DNA of 64,000 nucleotides, from assembly GCA_944388175.1 (NCBI GenBank), contig CALXHR010000003.1:124001-188000 (forward strand). The letters are read 5' to 3'. Below the pieces are notes generated by a model that saw only the letters and a list, made by a program, of their open reading frames with translations, did not search any database and was not told the DNA's origin. Source of the DNA: an uncultured Gemmiger sp. Its GTDB lineage: Bacteria > Bacillota > Clostridia > Oscillospirales > Ruminococcaceae. Below, piece by piece: positions 33,655-41,817 of this stretch (within the stretch, counting starts at the first letter, position 1; each line of letters begins with the position of its first letter). The translations under genes and the position numbers were made by a program.

Positions 33655-35356
33655 AGTCGCCCTCCCTGTCTTCCGGCACGCGCGGCATGCGGATGGTCAC
33701 CGTTGTGCCCTCGTCGGGCACGCTCTCGATGGAAAGGCCGTACTGCGGCCCAAAATAGATGCGCAGGCGGTCGTTGACGTTCTTGATGCCGATGCCGGTG
33801 CGGTCGCCCGGTTCGCTGTGCAGCAGCATGGCGACCTGCTCGGGCGCCATGCCGATGCCATCGTCGCTGACTTTGAACAGGATATCGTTGCCGTCGGCGC
33901 AGACTTCGATCTCGATGTGCCCGGGCTCGACAAGCAGGTCCAACCCGTGGGTGATGGCGTTCTCGATGATGGGCTGCAGCGTGATCTTGTTGCACAGGCA
34001 GTGCAGGCAGCTTTCGTCGACGGTAAAATGGTAGGTGAACTGGTTTTTGTAGCGGAATTTCTGGATCAGCAGGTAGGCCTCGGCATGCTGGAGTTCTTTT
34101 TCGATGGGGATCAGCTCATGCCCGCGGCTGATGCTGATGCGGAACAGCTTGGCCAGCGCGTGCACCATCTTGACGGCGTCGGCGTTTTTGCCGCGCTCGC
34201 ACATCCAGGCGATGGAATCCAGCGTATTGTACAAAAAGTGCGGGTTGATCTGCGCCTGCAGCGCTTTGAGCTCGGTCTTGCGCAGGTTGATTTCCTCCTC
34301 GCGCACGGTGGTCATCAGCGTCTGGATGCGCCCGACCATGTGCCCGAAAGAATCGGAGAGTTCCTGCACTTCCCGCGTGCCGGCCACCGGCTGGAACGCA
34401 AAGCCGTCGGCGTCCTGCTCAAAGGCTTCCATGGCGTTTTCCAGCCGCTGCAGCGGGCGGCTGAGCATGTGCGAGACCACCCACCCCACCAGCAGCGCCG
34501 CCGCCAGAATCAGCGCGGCGGTGGCCAGCGCGATGCGCGCCATCTGCCAAAAACTTTCGTTGACGGTCTCGTCGATAAAGCTGACGCCGACGACCCGCCA
34601 GCTGCTGTCGGGCACGTTCTGGATGCTGCAGATGATGGTATCCTCGACGTAGGTGCCGTCGGCCAGGGCGGCCAGGCGGGCGGTATCTTCCTGCTTGATG
34701 CCAGCGTACAGCAGCTGCTGCTGCGGGTGGTAGACCATGTTGCCCTGGTCGTCCATCAAAAAGCAGTAGCCGTGCTGGCCGATGCCGACGCCGCTGATGC
34801 TGGCGCCGATGTTGGAAAACCGCACGTCCACCGCCACCCAGTGAAACGCCGCGTCGCGGGGCATGGGCCGCACAACGGTGACGACCCAGGGGTAGTACCC
34901 GGCAAAAATCGACTCGACATGCGGCGCGCTGATATACCCGCCGGGGGAACTGCGCGCCGTTTCCAGGTCAAAGGAAAGGTTTTGCAGCACCTGCGGCCGG
35001 GGGGTGTGGTCCAGTGCCCAGCAGTTTTGCAACTCGCCGGTATCGGTGTAGGTCGTGACGGCCACGACCTCGCTGCGGGCGTTGAGCCAGGCGTCCAGGT
35101 AGCCGTCGCGCTCCTGTGGCGAAGCGTACATCTCCGCCATGACGTCGGAGATGGTATCGTCGAGGTTCTGCACGTAGTTGCTGACGGTGCCCACGACCTG
35201 GCTGACGGCCTGGGCGCTGTTGGTGCGGGCGTTCTGCACGGCGACTGTGCGGTACCCGCGCAGAAACGCCGTCACGCAGACGGCCAGCGTCACGGCCGCC
35301 ACCGAGGTGATGAGCGCGACGATCAGCGGCGCGGTGCGCGGGGCGCGGCGGCTCAT
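33638..35356 (-). CDS. YesM-like sensor histidine kinase
   Basis: The product has 572 residues. An N-terminal helix (about 10-32), a large extracytoplasmic Cache-like sensor region (to about 270), a second helix (about 275-298), a HAMP segment (about 300-350), a His_kinase domain with LKALQAQINPHFLYNTLD (phosphoacceptor His), and an HATPase domain with IENAITHG and SDDGIGM follow in order. YesM-type kinases answer to external carbohydrates. Its stop overlaps the lipoprotein start and its own start overlaps the response regulator stop (ATGA). Confidence 0.94.
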   Translation of the reverse strand: MSRRAPRTAPLIVALITSVAAVTLAVCVTAFLRGYRTVAVQNARTNSAQAVSQVVGTVSNYVQNLDDTISDVMAEMYASPQERDGYLDAWLNARSEVVAVTTYTDTGELQNCWALDHTPRPQVLQNLSFDLETARSSPGGYISAPHVESIFAGYYPWVVTVVRPMPRDAAFHWVAVDVRFSNIGASISGVGIGQHGYCFLMDDQGNMVYHPQQQLLYAGIKQEDTARLAALADGTYVEDTIICSIQNVPDSSWRVVGVSFIDETVNESFWQMARIALATAALILAAALLVGWVVSHMLSRPLQRLENAMEAFEQDADGFAFQPVAGTREVQELSDSFGHMVGRIQTLMTTVREEEINLRKTELKALQAQINPHFLYNTLDSIAWMCERGKNADAVKMVHALAKLFRISISRGHELIPIEKELQHAEAYLLIQKFRYKNQFTYHFTVDESCLHCLCNKITLQPIIENAITHGLDLLVEPGHIEIEVCADGNDILFKVSDDGIGMAPEQVAMLLHSEPGDRTGIGIKNVNDRLRIYFGPQYGLSIESVPDEGTTVTIRMPRVPEDREGDYDKTR

Positions 35357-36612
35357 GCCGGCGTCTCCTGCTTGGCGCGGGCCGCCTGGCGGCGCAGCGC
35401 TCCCGGCGACGTGCCGCTGTATTTTTTAAAGCAGTAGCTGAAATAGTGCTGGTCGGTGTAGCCGCAGCGGCGGGCGATCTCCTGCACCTGCAGGTCGGTG
35501 GTCAGCAGCAGCTGCTGGGCGGCTTCCATACGGCGGCGGATGAGGATGTTGATGAAGGTCTCCCCCGCCGTCTTTTTGATGCAGGCGCTTAAGTGGTTGG
35601 GGCTGACGTTGAGCAGCGCGCTGAGCGACGCCAGCGAGAGGGTCTCGTCCATATAGCGCTGGCCGATGATCTCCAGCGCGCGCTGGCACAGGCTGCTGCC
35701 TTTGCGGGTATCGGCCGTAAAGCTGACGCCGCCCTCGCTTTCCTGCGCGGCGCGCAGCGCGTCCAGCGCCTGGCGGTAGGCGGCGTTGAGCGCACCGAAC
35801 GCCCCCGCCGTGCGGCTGACGCCCACCAGTGCGCGTTTGCCCAGCGCGCGCTCGGTCAGCTGGCAGATTTCATCGGCCAGAATGTGCAGGTATTCCTCAA
35901 AATCCGAGGGGTTGCCCCAAAGCACCGTCACCACGCGCCCGCTGGAAGCAAACACAAAATGGCGCAGGTATTTGTTGGCCAGCTGTTCGACCAGATGCAC
36001 AAAGCCCGGCGCGCAGGGCATGCCGTCCGCCATGGCGGATACCAGCACCACCATCTGGCTGACGTCGTCCGCCCCGCGCAGCAGGCCGCACTCGGCCGCC
36101 GTCTGCCGCAGGACCTGTTCCTGCCCGGCCGGCATACCGGCGTAGGGTTCCAGCACCAGCGGGATCAAAAACGCCGCGCGCCCGCCCTCGGCCTGGGCCG
36201 ACTGCCGCAGCCCGGCATAGCGGCGGTCGATTTTTTCATGGATGGCTTTGAGTTCGGCCGCCAGACCGTCCATCGTCAGCGGTTTAAGCATATAGCTGAT
36301 GATGTTGTACTGGATGGCCTGCTTGGCGTACTCGAAATCGTCGTAGCCGCTCAAAAATGCAATGTGCATGGCGGGGCGGATCTCGCGCACCTGGCGGGCC
36401 AGCTCAATGCCGGAGATAAACGGCATGCGGATATCCGTGAGCAGCAGGTCGGGCTCCAGCCGCTCAACGAGTTCCAGCGCGTCCAGGCCGTTGCTGGCGC
36501 TGCCCACCAGGTGGAAGCCCAGCGCTTCCCACGGGGTGGTGGCGCAGACGGCTTCGCGCAGTTCGTCCTCATCGTCGGCCACAACGACGGTGTAGATGTT
36601 TTTTTCTGCCAT
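35353..36612 (-). CDS. YesN-like AraC-family response regulator
   Basis: The product has 419 residues. The receiver domain (about 6-125) contains VVVADDEDEL and the phosphoacceptor in LLLTDIRMPFISG, with the switch-region SGYDDFEYA and KPL lysine. A linker domain follows, and the C-terminal AraC helix-turn-helix pair contains LASLSALLNVSPNHLSACIK and DQHYFSYCFKKYSGTSPG. It is the first gene of the three-gene operon. The ATG at 36612 has AAGGAG upstream. Confidence 0.94.
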   Translation of the reverse strand: MAEKNIYTVVVADDEDELREAVCATTPWEALGFHLVGSASNGLDALELVERLEPDLLLTDIRMPFISGIELARQVREIRPAMHIAFLSGYDDFEYAKQAIQYNIISYMLKPLTMDGLAAELKAIHEKIDRRYAGLRQSAQAEGGRAAFLIPLVLEPYAGMPAGQEQVLRQTAAECGLLRGADDVSQMVVLVSAMADGMPCAPGFVHLVEQLANKYLRHFVFASSGRVVTVLWGNPSDFEEYLHILADEICQLTERALGKRALVGVSRTAGAFGALNAAYRQALDALRAAQESEGGVSFTADTRKGSSLCQRALEIIGQRYMDETLSLASLSALLNVSPNHLSACIKKTAGETFINILIRRRMEAAQQLLLTTDLQVQEIARRCGYTDQHYFSYCFKKYSGTSPGALRRQAARAKQETPA

Positions 36613-36643
36613 GGGGTGCTCCTTGTCGGTATTTGGTGGCTTT

Positions 36644-36672
36644 ATTATAAAACGTTTGGCCCCGTTATGCAA
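36644..36672 (-). promoter_or_regulatory. Sigma-A promoter of the sensory operon
   Basis: Minus-strand -35 TTGCAT (36667-36672) and -10 TATAAT (36644-36649), with a 17-bp spacer. The -35 directly abuts the inverted-repeat element. Confidence 0.85.
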
Positions 36673-36892
36673 CAAAAGCCTTTTCCGGTAAGCGCGGGTG
36701 ACATAAGAAAACAAAGGTTTGCAAAAACTGCGAAGCACCGCAAAATCGCTGCAAGGCGGCAGATGCAAGGCAGAGGGGCGCAGCACTCCTTGGTGGAATG
36801 CAAGCCCCGATAACGCAGCAGATGGCGCCTTGCAGGCAGGTTTTACGGCTTTGTTTTCTTATGGAACCGCGCGGTAGTGGAAAAGGCTTTTG
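36673..36892. mobile_element. MITE-like element with long terminal inverted repeats
   Basis: A 220-bp non-coding unit. The left arm 36673-36716 and right arm 36849-36892 are inverted copies: CAAAAGCCTTTTCC pairs with GGAAAAGGCTTTTG at the tips, and CATAAGAAAACAAAG with CTTTGTTTTCTTATG inside, with a diverged 15-bp block between. The core adds further pairing (CTGCAAGGCG and CGCCTTGCAG). No transposase and no clear target-site duplication were seen. It fills most of the 291-bp gap between two gene units. Confidence 0.6.
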
Positions 36893-36903
36893 GGGTTGCC
36901 GCC

Positions 36904-39324
36904 TTACAGCCAGAACTGCACCAGGCGGCTGACATTTTGGTACAGCGCCGGGGCCTGGCCGAGGAGGCCCGGCTCCGCCGTAAAGTATACACAGAAATTG
37001 TACGCCGCGCCCGCCAGCACCGCCAGCGGCAGCGCCGTGCGCAGCGCCGTTTGCAGCCGCGCCATGCCGGGCTGCCCGGCGTGGCTTTGCAGGGTCTGCT
37101 CCCCCAGCAGCCACAGCAGCGCCGCCGCCCACAGCAGCGGGCACAGCCAGTCGCTCTGGTAGCGGTAGAGCACGCCGGCCATCTGGCAATCGAGCACCGC
37201 CAGGCCCACAGCCAGCGCCAGCGGCAGCAGCACCAGGGCACGCAGGTCCCGTTTGGCGCGCAGGCGACCGCGCAGCAGCGGCGCGCCCGCAAAGGTCCAC
37301 AGCAGCGGCAGGCAGGCAAACGCGCCGCCGTAAAACAGCTCGGTGATGGTCAGGCCTATGTAGTGGGTGGCCATGCGCGTGGCGCCCAGGTACGGGAACA
37401 GCGTGCTGAACGCCGGCACGCCGAAGAAGAACGTGACGAGCGCCGGGGCGATGCGCCCGACGGCAAAACCGCGGCGGGTCATATCGTTGCTGGTCAGGTT
37501 GTAGTTGGCGCCAAAGTCCAACGGTGAGCCAAAGCGCGCGGCGTTATACCACATCAGCCCGGCCGCCACCAGCACAAACGGCAGCGCAAAGGCCAGCGCT
37601 TCCCCCGCCCCGGCACGTTTGGTCAGCCGCTTTTCAGACACATACTGCTTCCAGAAGATGGGCAGCGCCAATACGGCGAACAGTTCCATCTGCGGGCGGC
37701 AGCCGGCCACCAGCGCCATGCACACACTGCCCAGCGCCAGGTGCGCCAGCAGCGGCGCGCGGCGCTGCACCGGCGTGTTGGCCGCCGCCAGCCACTGCCA
37801 CAGCCCCGCCATGCCCAGCGCCATACCGCAGAGGATGGTGTACTCATAGACAGACGGGCGCAGCAGCAGGTAAAACACCTGGCTGCCCGCGGCGATGCCG
37901 GTACCCGCCAGCAGGTAGGCCGCCGTGCTGGCGCGCGGGAACCACCGGCGCAGCGCCTGCTTAACGCAGCCGAAAGCGGCCAGGATCAGCAGCCAGCCCA
38001 GCGCGATCATCGGCAGACTGGGCGGCAGGTCGGGCACGCCGGTCAGCAGCTCGAACGGGAGCTGGAACAACAGGCAGGGCACCACGCCAAAGTAGACGTA
38101 ATACCGCCCCTGGTAGTAAGCGACGTCCCACAGCGCGTCGGGCGCGTCGGCCTGACGGGCGGCGGGGTCGTAGGGGTTTGCCATCTGCTGCATGGCGGCG
38201 GGTGGGTCTTTTATCAGGTCCAGCCGCCCCTGCAGCAGGCTGTGCGCCAGCGCGCCGTACTGGGCGGCGGTATCGTCGACGACTTCGTCGATGTGCTTGG
38301 TGAACGTCAGGCGGCTTTCGCCGTCCCAGTCGGCCGTATTGTAAAAGGACGTCGCCACGCCGGCGTTGAAACGGTCGGCAAACGGCGCGCAGAACACAAA
38401 CCCCGCCAGCACGGCCATGACCAGCGCCACGGCCGGGCGGTAGCGGCGCGCGTGCTCGAGGTAGGCGTCCCGCCACAGCGCGCCCGACGGGCGCAGTGCG
38501 AACACTGCCCCCAGCAGCGCAAACAGCGCCGCGCACCGCACAAGCGAAAAATCCAGCGGCCGCGGCACGTTGGCGTAGACCGTCTGCAGCGTATAGGAGA
38601 GCGGGTACTGCCGGTACTCGCCCTGGTAGGCGGCGGCCGTCAGCGTCAGCGTCGACGCCTTGCCCGCAAGGTCCAGGCTGCGCACCAGGCTGCGGGCGCT
38701 GCGCACCGCCACCTGCCACGGCCAGCTCTGGCGCGAAACGCTGCTGGCTTCGTCGGTGGCGGCCACCGTCAGCGTGAACAGCGGGTCCTGCACCTCGGGG
38801 TGGGGGCCGTCGTACTGGTAGGTCAGGCCGTCCAGCCGCAGGTTGTACAGTTCCCGGTCAAGCCCGGCAAAGGTCAGCGTCGTGTGTTCCCCGTCCAGCG
38901 TCAGCGGCGCGGCGGGGTCGGCGTCCTCGGTCAGGTAGGGGCGCAGGTCCACCGGCGTGTAGCTGTGGGTGGCCCAGAAATTGAGGTTGCACACAAACCC
39001 TTCCAGCCCCAGCGCGGCAGCCAGCAGCACCCCGGCCGCCGCCAGGCCGCGCCCGCGCGGCAGCCGCCCGTGCAGCCGCAGCCCCAACACGACGGCGCAG
39101 CCCCACAGCGCCATGCCGGCGATGCCCAGCAGGCGGAAGCCGTCGAACCCGGCCATAAGGCCCGGTTTCTGGTAGATGCACGCGGCCCAAACCCAGACGC
39201 CCAGCACGACGCCCGGCCCGCCCCACAAATCGGCGCGGGCAACGCCGCGGCGGCACAACCGCCCCGGCAGCCAGGCAAACAGCGCCGCGATGAGCAGCGT
39301 AAGCAAAATGGTAACGATGAGCAT
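36904..39324 (-). CDS. Large polytopic membrane protein, GT-C-like (unassigned)
   Basis: The product has 806 residues. Four N-terminal helices (about 1-112) are followed by an extracytoplasmic beta-rich insert (about 115-250, with DGEHTTLTFAGLDREL), then about eleven more helices with a second acidic loop (SFYNTADWDGESRLTFTKHI, residues near 335). The acidic loops and layout suggest a lipid-linked sugar or polymer-modifying enzyme, but no family signature is certain. AAAGGGG precedes the ATG at 39324. It follows uvrC by 49 bases, with no terminator between. Confidence 0.7.
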   Translation of the reverse strand: MLIVTILLTLLIAALFAWLPGRLCRRGVARADLWGGPGVVLGVWVWAACIYQKPGLMAGFDGFRLLGIAGMALWGCAVVLGLRLHGRLPRGRGLAAAGVLLAAALGLEGFVCNLNFWATHSYTPVDLRPYLTEDADPAAPLTLDGEHTTLTFAGLDRELYNLRLDGLTYQYDGPHPEVQDPLFTLTVAATDEASSVSRQSWPWQVAVRSARSLVRSLDLAGKASTLTLTAAAYQGEYRQYPLSYTLQTVYANVPRPLDFSLVRCAALFALLGAVFALRPSGALWRDAYLEHARRYRPAVALVMAVLAGFVFCAPFADRFNAGVATSFYNTADWDGESRLTFTKHIDEVVDDTAAQYGALAHSLLQGRLDLIKDPPAAMQQMANPYDPAARQADAPDALWDVAYYQGRYYVYFGVVPCLLFQLPFELLTGVPDLPPSLPMIALGWLLILAAFGCVKQALRRWFPRASTAAYLLAGTGIAAGSQVFYLLLRPSVYEYTILCGMALGMAGLWQWLAAANTPVQRRAPLLAHLALGSVCMALVAGCRPQMELFAVLALPIFWKQYVSEKRLTKRAGAGEALAFALPFVLVAAGLMWYNAARFGSPLDFGANYNLTSNDMTRRGFAVGRIAPALVTFFFGVPAFSTLFPYLGATRMATHYIGLTITELFYGGAFACLPLLWTFAGAPLLRGRLRAKRDLRALVLLPLALAVGLAVLDCQMAGVLYRYQSDWLCPLLWAAALLWLLGEQTLQSHAGQPGMARLQTALRTALPLAVLAGAAYNFCVYFTAEPGLLGQAPALYQNVSRLVQFWL

Positions 39325-39373
39325 ACAAAGCCCCTTTGTTTTGGTTGGTACGGCGGCAGACCGCCGGCTTTGG

Positions 39374-41224
39374 TCATACGCCCTGGCGCAGCGCGTTGTA
39401 GATTTTTTCGGCCTTGGCGTGGCTGATGCCCTTGACTTCCTCGAGGTCCGAGATGCTGGCCGCGCGCACGGCCGCCACCGTCTTAAAGTGCGCCAGCAGC
39501 GCGGCGCTGGTCTTTTCGCCCACGCCGGGCAGCGCCGTCAGCGTCGCCGCATAGGCACGCTTTTTCATGGCGCGTTTGCGGTAGTCGTTGGCGTAGCGGT
39601 GGGTTTCGTCCTGGATGTTGGTGACAAAGGTAAAGATGTTGCGGTTGCGGTTGATGGCGATCTCGCCGCCGGCGTCGTCCACGATGGCGCGGGTACGGTG
39701 GCGGTCGTCCTTGACCATGCCGAACGTCGGCACATGTTCCAGCGCCGTGCCGCGCAGCGCGGCCTTGACCGCCCCCACCTGCCCGCGGCCGCCGTCGATG
39801 AGCAGCAGGTCGGGCATCGTGGCAAACTGGTTTTGCGGGCCGTCGGGCTTTTCGCCGCGGCGCGCGGCTTCGTACTCGGCCGCGCGGCGGGACAGCGTCT
39901 CAGCCAGCGACGCATAGTCGTCGGTGCCGGCGACCGTTTTCATCTGGAAACGGCGGTACCCGGCGCGGTAGGGTTTGCCGTCCTTGAACACAACCATGCC
40001 GCAGACGCTGGAGCCGTCGCCCCAGTTGGAGATATCGTAGCTTTCAATGACGCGCGGCGGCGCTTTCAGGCCCAGGAGCTGGGCGGCTTCCTCGAGCAGT
40101 TTTTCCTCCCGCGTGTAGCGGCCGCTCTCGCGGCCCAGGCGCTCGACGGCGTTGGTGTAGGCCATTGTGACGAGCTTGGCCACATCGCCGCGCTGCGGCA
40201 CATACAACTCCACTTTGCTGCCCCGCGTCTGGTTCAGCGCTTCGTTCAGCGCGTCGGCGTCGGCTGGCAGCGCGTCGACGGCGATGACTTTGGGCACCGT
40301 CTCGCCGCCGAGGTAATACTGCGGCAGAAACGCCTCGCGCACGGCCTCGATATCGGTGGTGTCGTGGAACAGAAACTCGCGCTTGTCGGTCAGGCGGCCT
40401 TCGCGGTAGCGCAGCACGGCGGCGCAGACCGCCCGCGTGGTGCCGGCCAGCGCAATGACGTCCATCTCGGTGGCGGCGTCCCGCACAACCTTTTGCCCGG
40501 CGGCCACCCGCTCAATGGCCTGGATCTGGTCGCGCAGCAGCGCGGCGGTCTCGAAATCCAGCCGTTCGGAGGCAGCTTCCATCTTTTCGCGCAGCTGCTT
40601 GACGATATCCTTTTTGCCGTAGCGGATCATGTGCAGTGCGCCCTGCACGGCCTCGTTGTAAGCCTGGCAGCTGATTTTGCCGCTGCACACGGCCATGCAC
40701 TTGCCAATGTGGGCGTTCAGGCAGGGGCGCGCCTTGCCGAAATCCCGCGGGAACACGCGGTTGCAGCGCGGCAGCAAAAAGCAGTCCTGCGCCAGTTCCA
40801 CCATCTCGCGCACGGCAAAGGACGAGGTGAACGGGCCGATGTAGTCGGCATCGTCGTCGTCCTTTTGCAGCGCGGCCGAGATGCGCGGCCACGGGCCTTT
40901 GGTCACCTTGACATAGCTGTAGCCCTTGTCGTCCTTGAGCAGGATGTTGTACTTGGGGGTGTGGGCTTTGATCTGGCTGGCTTCCAGCACAAGGGCTTCA
41001 AACTCCGACTGGCAGACGATGACGTCGAAGCTGAAGGCGTGGGCGATCATCTGGGTGACTTTGGCGTCGTGGGGCACGCCCTCGCGGAAATACTGCGACA
41101 CGCGCGTTTTAAGCCGCTTGGCCTTGCCGATATAGATGATGGTATCGGTTTTGTCGCGGATGATATAGACGCCCGGCAAAAGGGGCAGCATGCAGGCTTT
41201 TTGGTAGAGTTCGGCTTTGGTCAT
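39374..41224 (-). CDS. uvrC: Excinuclease ABC subunit C
   Basis: Makes both incisions in nucleotide excision repair with UvrA and UvrB. The product has 616 residues, the usual length. Domains in order are the GIY-YIG nuclease (LLPGVYIIRDKTDTIIYIGKA, 3' cut), a Cys-rich region (CLNAHIGKCMAVCSGKIS), the UvrB-interacting UVR motif (near LDFETAALLRDQI), the RNase H-like endonuclease (LLLIDGGRGQVGA, 5' cut), and a C-terminal helix-hairpin-helix pair (TALPGVGEKTSAALL). The ATG at 41224 has AGGTG upstream. Confidence 0.97.
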   Translation of the reverse strand: MTKAELYQKACMLPLLPGVYIIRDKTDTIIYIGKAKRLKTRVSQYFREGVPHDAKVTQMIAHAFSFDVIVCQSEFEALVLEASQIKAHTPKYNILLKDDKGYSYVKVTKGPWPRISAALQKDDDDADYIGPFTSSFAVREMVELAQDCFLLPRCNRVFPRDFGKARPCLNAHIGKCMAVCSGKISCQAYNEAVQGALHMIRYGKKDIVKQLREKMEAASERLDFETAALLRDQIQAIERVAAGQKVVRDAATEMDVIALAGTTRAVCAAVLRYREGRLTDKREFLFHDTTDIEAVREAFLPQYYLGGETVPKVIAVDALPADADALNEALNQTRGSKVELYVPQRGDVAKLVTMAYTNAVERLGRESGRYTREEKLLEEAAQLLGLKAPPRVIESYDISNWGDGSSVCGMVVFKDGKPYRAGYRRFQMKTVAGTDDYASLAETLSRRAAEYEAARRGEKPDGPQNQFATMPDLLLIDGGRGQVGAVKAALRGTALEHVPTFGMVKDDRHRTRAIVDDAGGEIAINRNRNIFTFVTNIQDETHRYANDYRKRAMKKRAYAATLTALPGVGEKTSAALLAHFKTVAAVRAASISDLEEVKGISHAKAEKIYNALRQGV

Positions 41225-41258
41225 GGAACACCTGGAAGTTTAAAAAGAGACGGTGACG

Positions 41259-41286
41259 AAAAAAGCGGCGGGGATGCCCCGCCGCT
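41259..41286 (-). terminator. Terminator of ptsH
   Basis: AGCGGCGGGG/CCCCGCCGCT stem with a three-base loop, followed on the minus strand by TTTTTT. Confidence 0.88.
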
Positions 41287-41302
41287 GACATAGTTGCAGA
41301 AA

Positions 41303-41566
41303 TTACTCGGCAAAGCCGGAGCTGACCAGCTTGACCAGGCCGTCGACCGCCGCCTGCTCGTCGGCGCCGTCGGCAATGATGCGGATCGTGGTGCCGCCGA
41401 CGATGCCCAGGCTCAACACGCCCAGCAGGCTCTTGGCGTTGACGCGGCGCTCCTCTTTCTCAACCCAGATGGAGGACTTGTACTCATTCGCCTTCTGGAT
41501 GAAGAAGGTCGCCGGACGGGCGTGCAGACCAACCTGATTCTCAACGGTAACTTCTTTCACGTACAT
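41303..41566 (-). CDS. ptsH: HPr-family phosphocarrier protein
   Basis: Small PTS carrier that takes phosphate from Enzyme I on His15 and, in Firmicutes, is phosphorylated on Ser46 by HPr kinase for carbon catabolite control. The product has 87 residues. The active site GLHARPATFF keeps the histidine, so it is not Crh (which has Gln). The Ser46 region reads AKSLLGVLSLGIVGG, close to the KSIMGVMSLGI consensus. AGGAGAG precedes the ATG. No canonical Enzyme I is in the window; the divergent homologue at 8783-10369 is the only candidate seen. Confidence 0.93.
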   Translation of the reverse strand: MYVKEVTVENQVGLHARPATFFIQKANEYKSSIWVEKEERRVNAKSLLGVLSLGIVGGTTIRIIADGADEQAAVDGLVKLVSSGFAE

Positions 41567-41626
41567 AGTTATTCTCTCCTACTTTTGAAAATAATATGCC
41601 CTTGCGTTTCTACCGTGGGCCGTATC

Positions 41627-41657
41627 AGGCGGTCTATTGCGTATGGATACGCCGCCT
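41627..41657 (-). promoter_or_regulatory. Hairpin in the ptsH leader
   Basis: A perfect GCGTAT-GG-ATACGC palindrome (41639-41652) is enclosed by AGGCGG/CCGCCT. It sits in the first part of the roughly 95-base ptsH leader. Function unknown. Confidence 0.4.
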
Positions 41658-41668
41658 TGATTGTTTCT

Positions 41669-41697
41669 ATTTTATCCTATTCGGTCGATTTTGTACA
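41669..41697 (-). promoter_or_regulatory. Sigma-A promoter of ptsH
   Basis: Minus-strand -35 TGTACA (41692-41697) and -10 TAAAAT (41669-41674), with a 17-bp spacer. Confidence 0.6.
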
Positions 41698-41711
41698 GTA
41701 GGATTTTGCAA

Positions 41712-41741
41712 ATTTGGCAGGATTCTGTAATTCTGCCAAAT
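41712..41741. repeat. Inverted repeat upstream of the ptsH promoter
   Basis: ATTTGGCAG and CTGCCAAAT are perfect 9-bp arms separated by 12 bases, centred about 65 bases upstream of the likely ptsH start. It may be a regulator site or a weak terminator of the trmD transcript (no T run follows). Confidence 0.45.
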
Positions 41742-41817
41742 CTCAGCTTTTTGCTTTGTGCACCTTTACCAGTTTCTTTTCAACATTGTTGTGGATTGAA
41801 CACAAAACCCTATAAAT

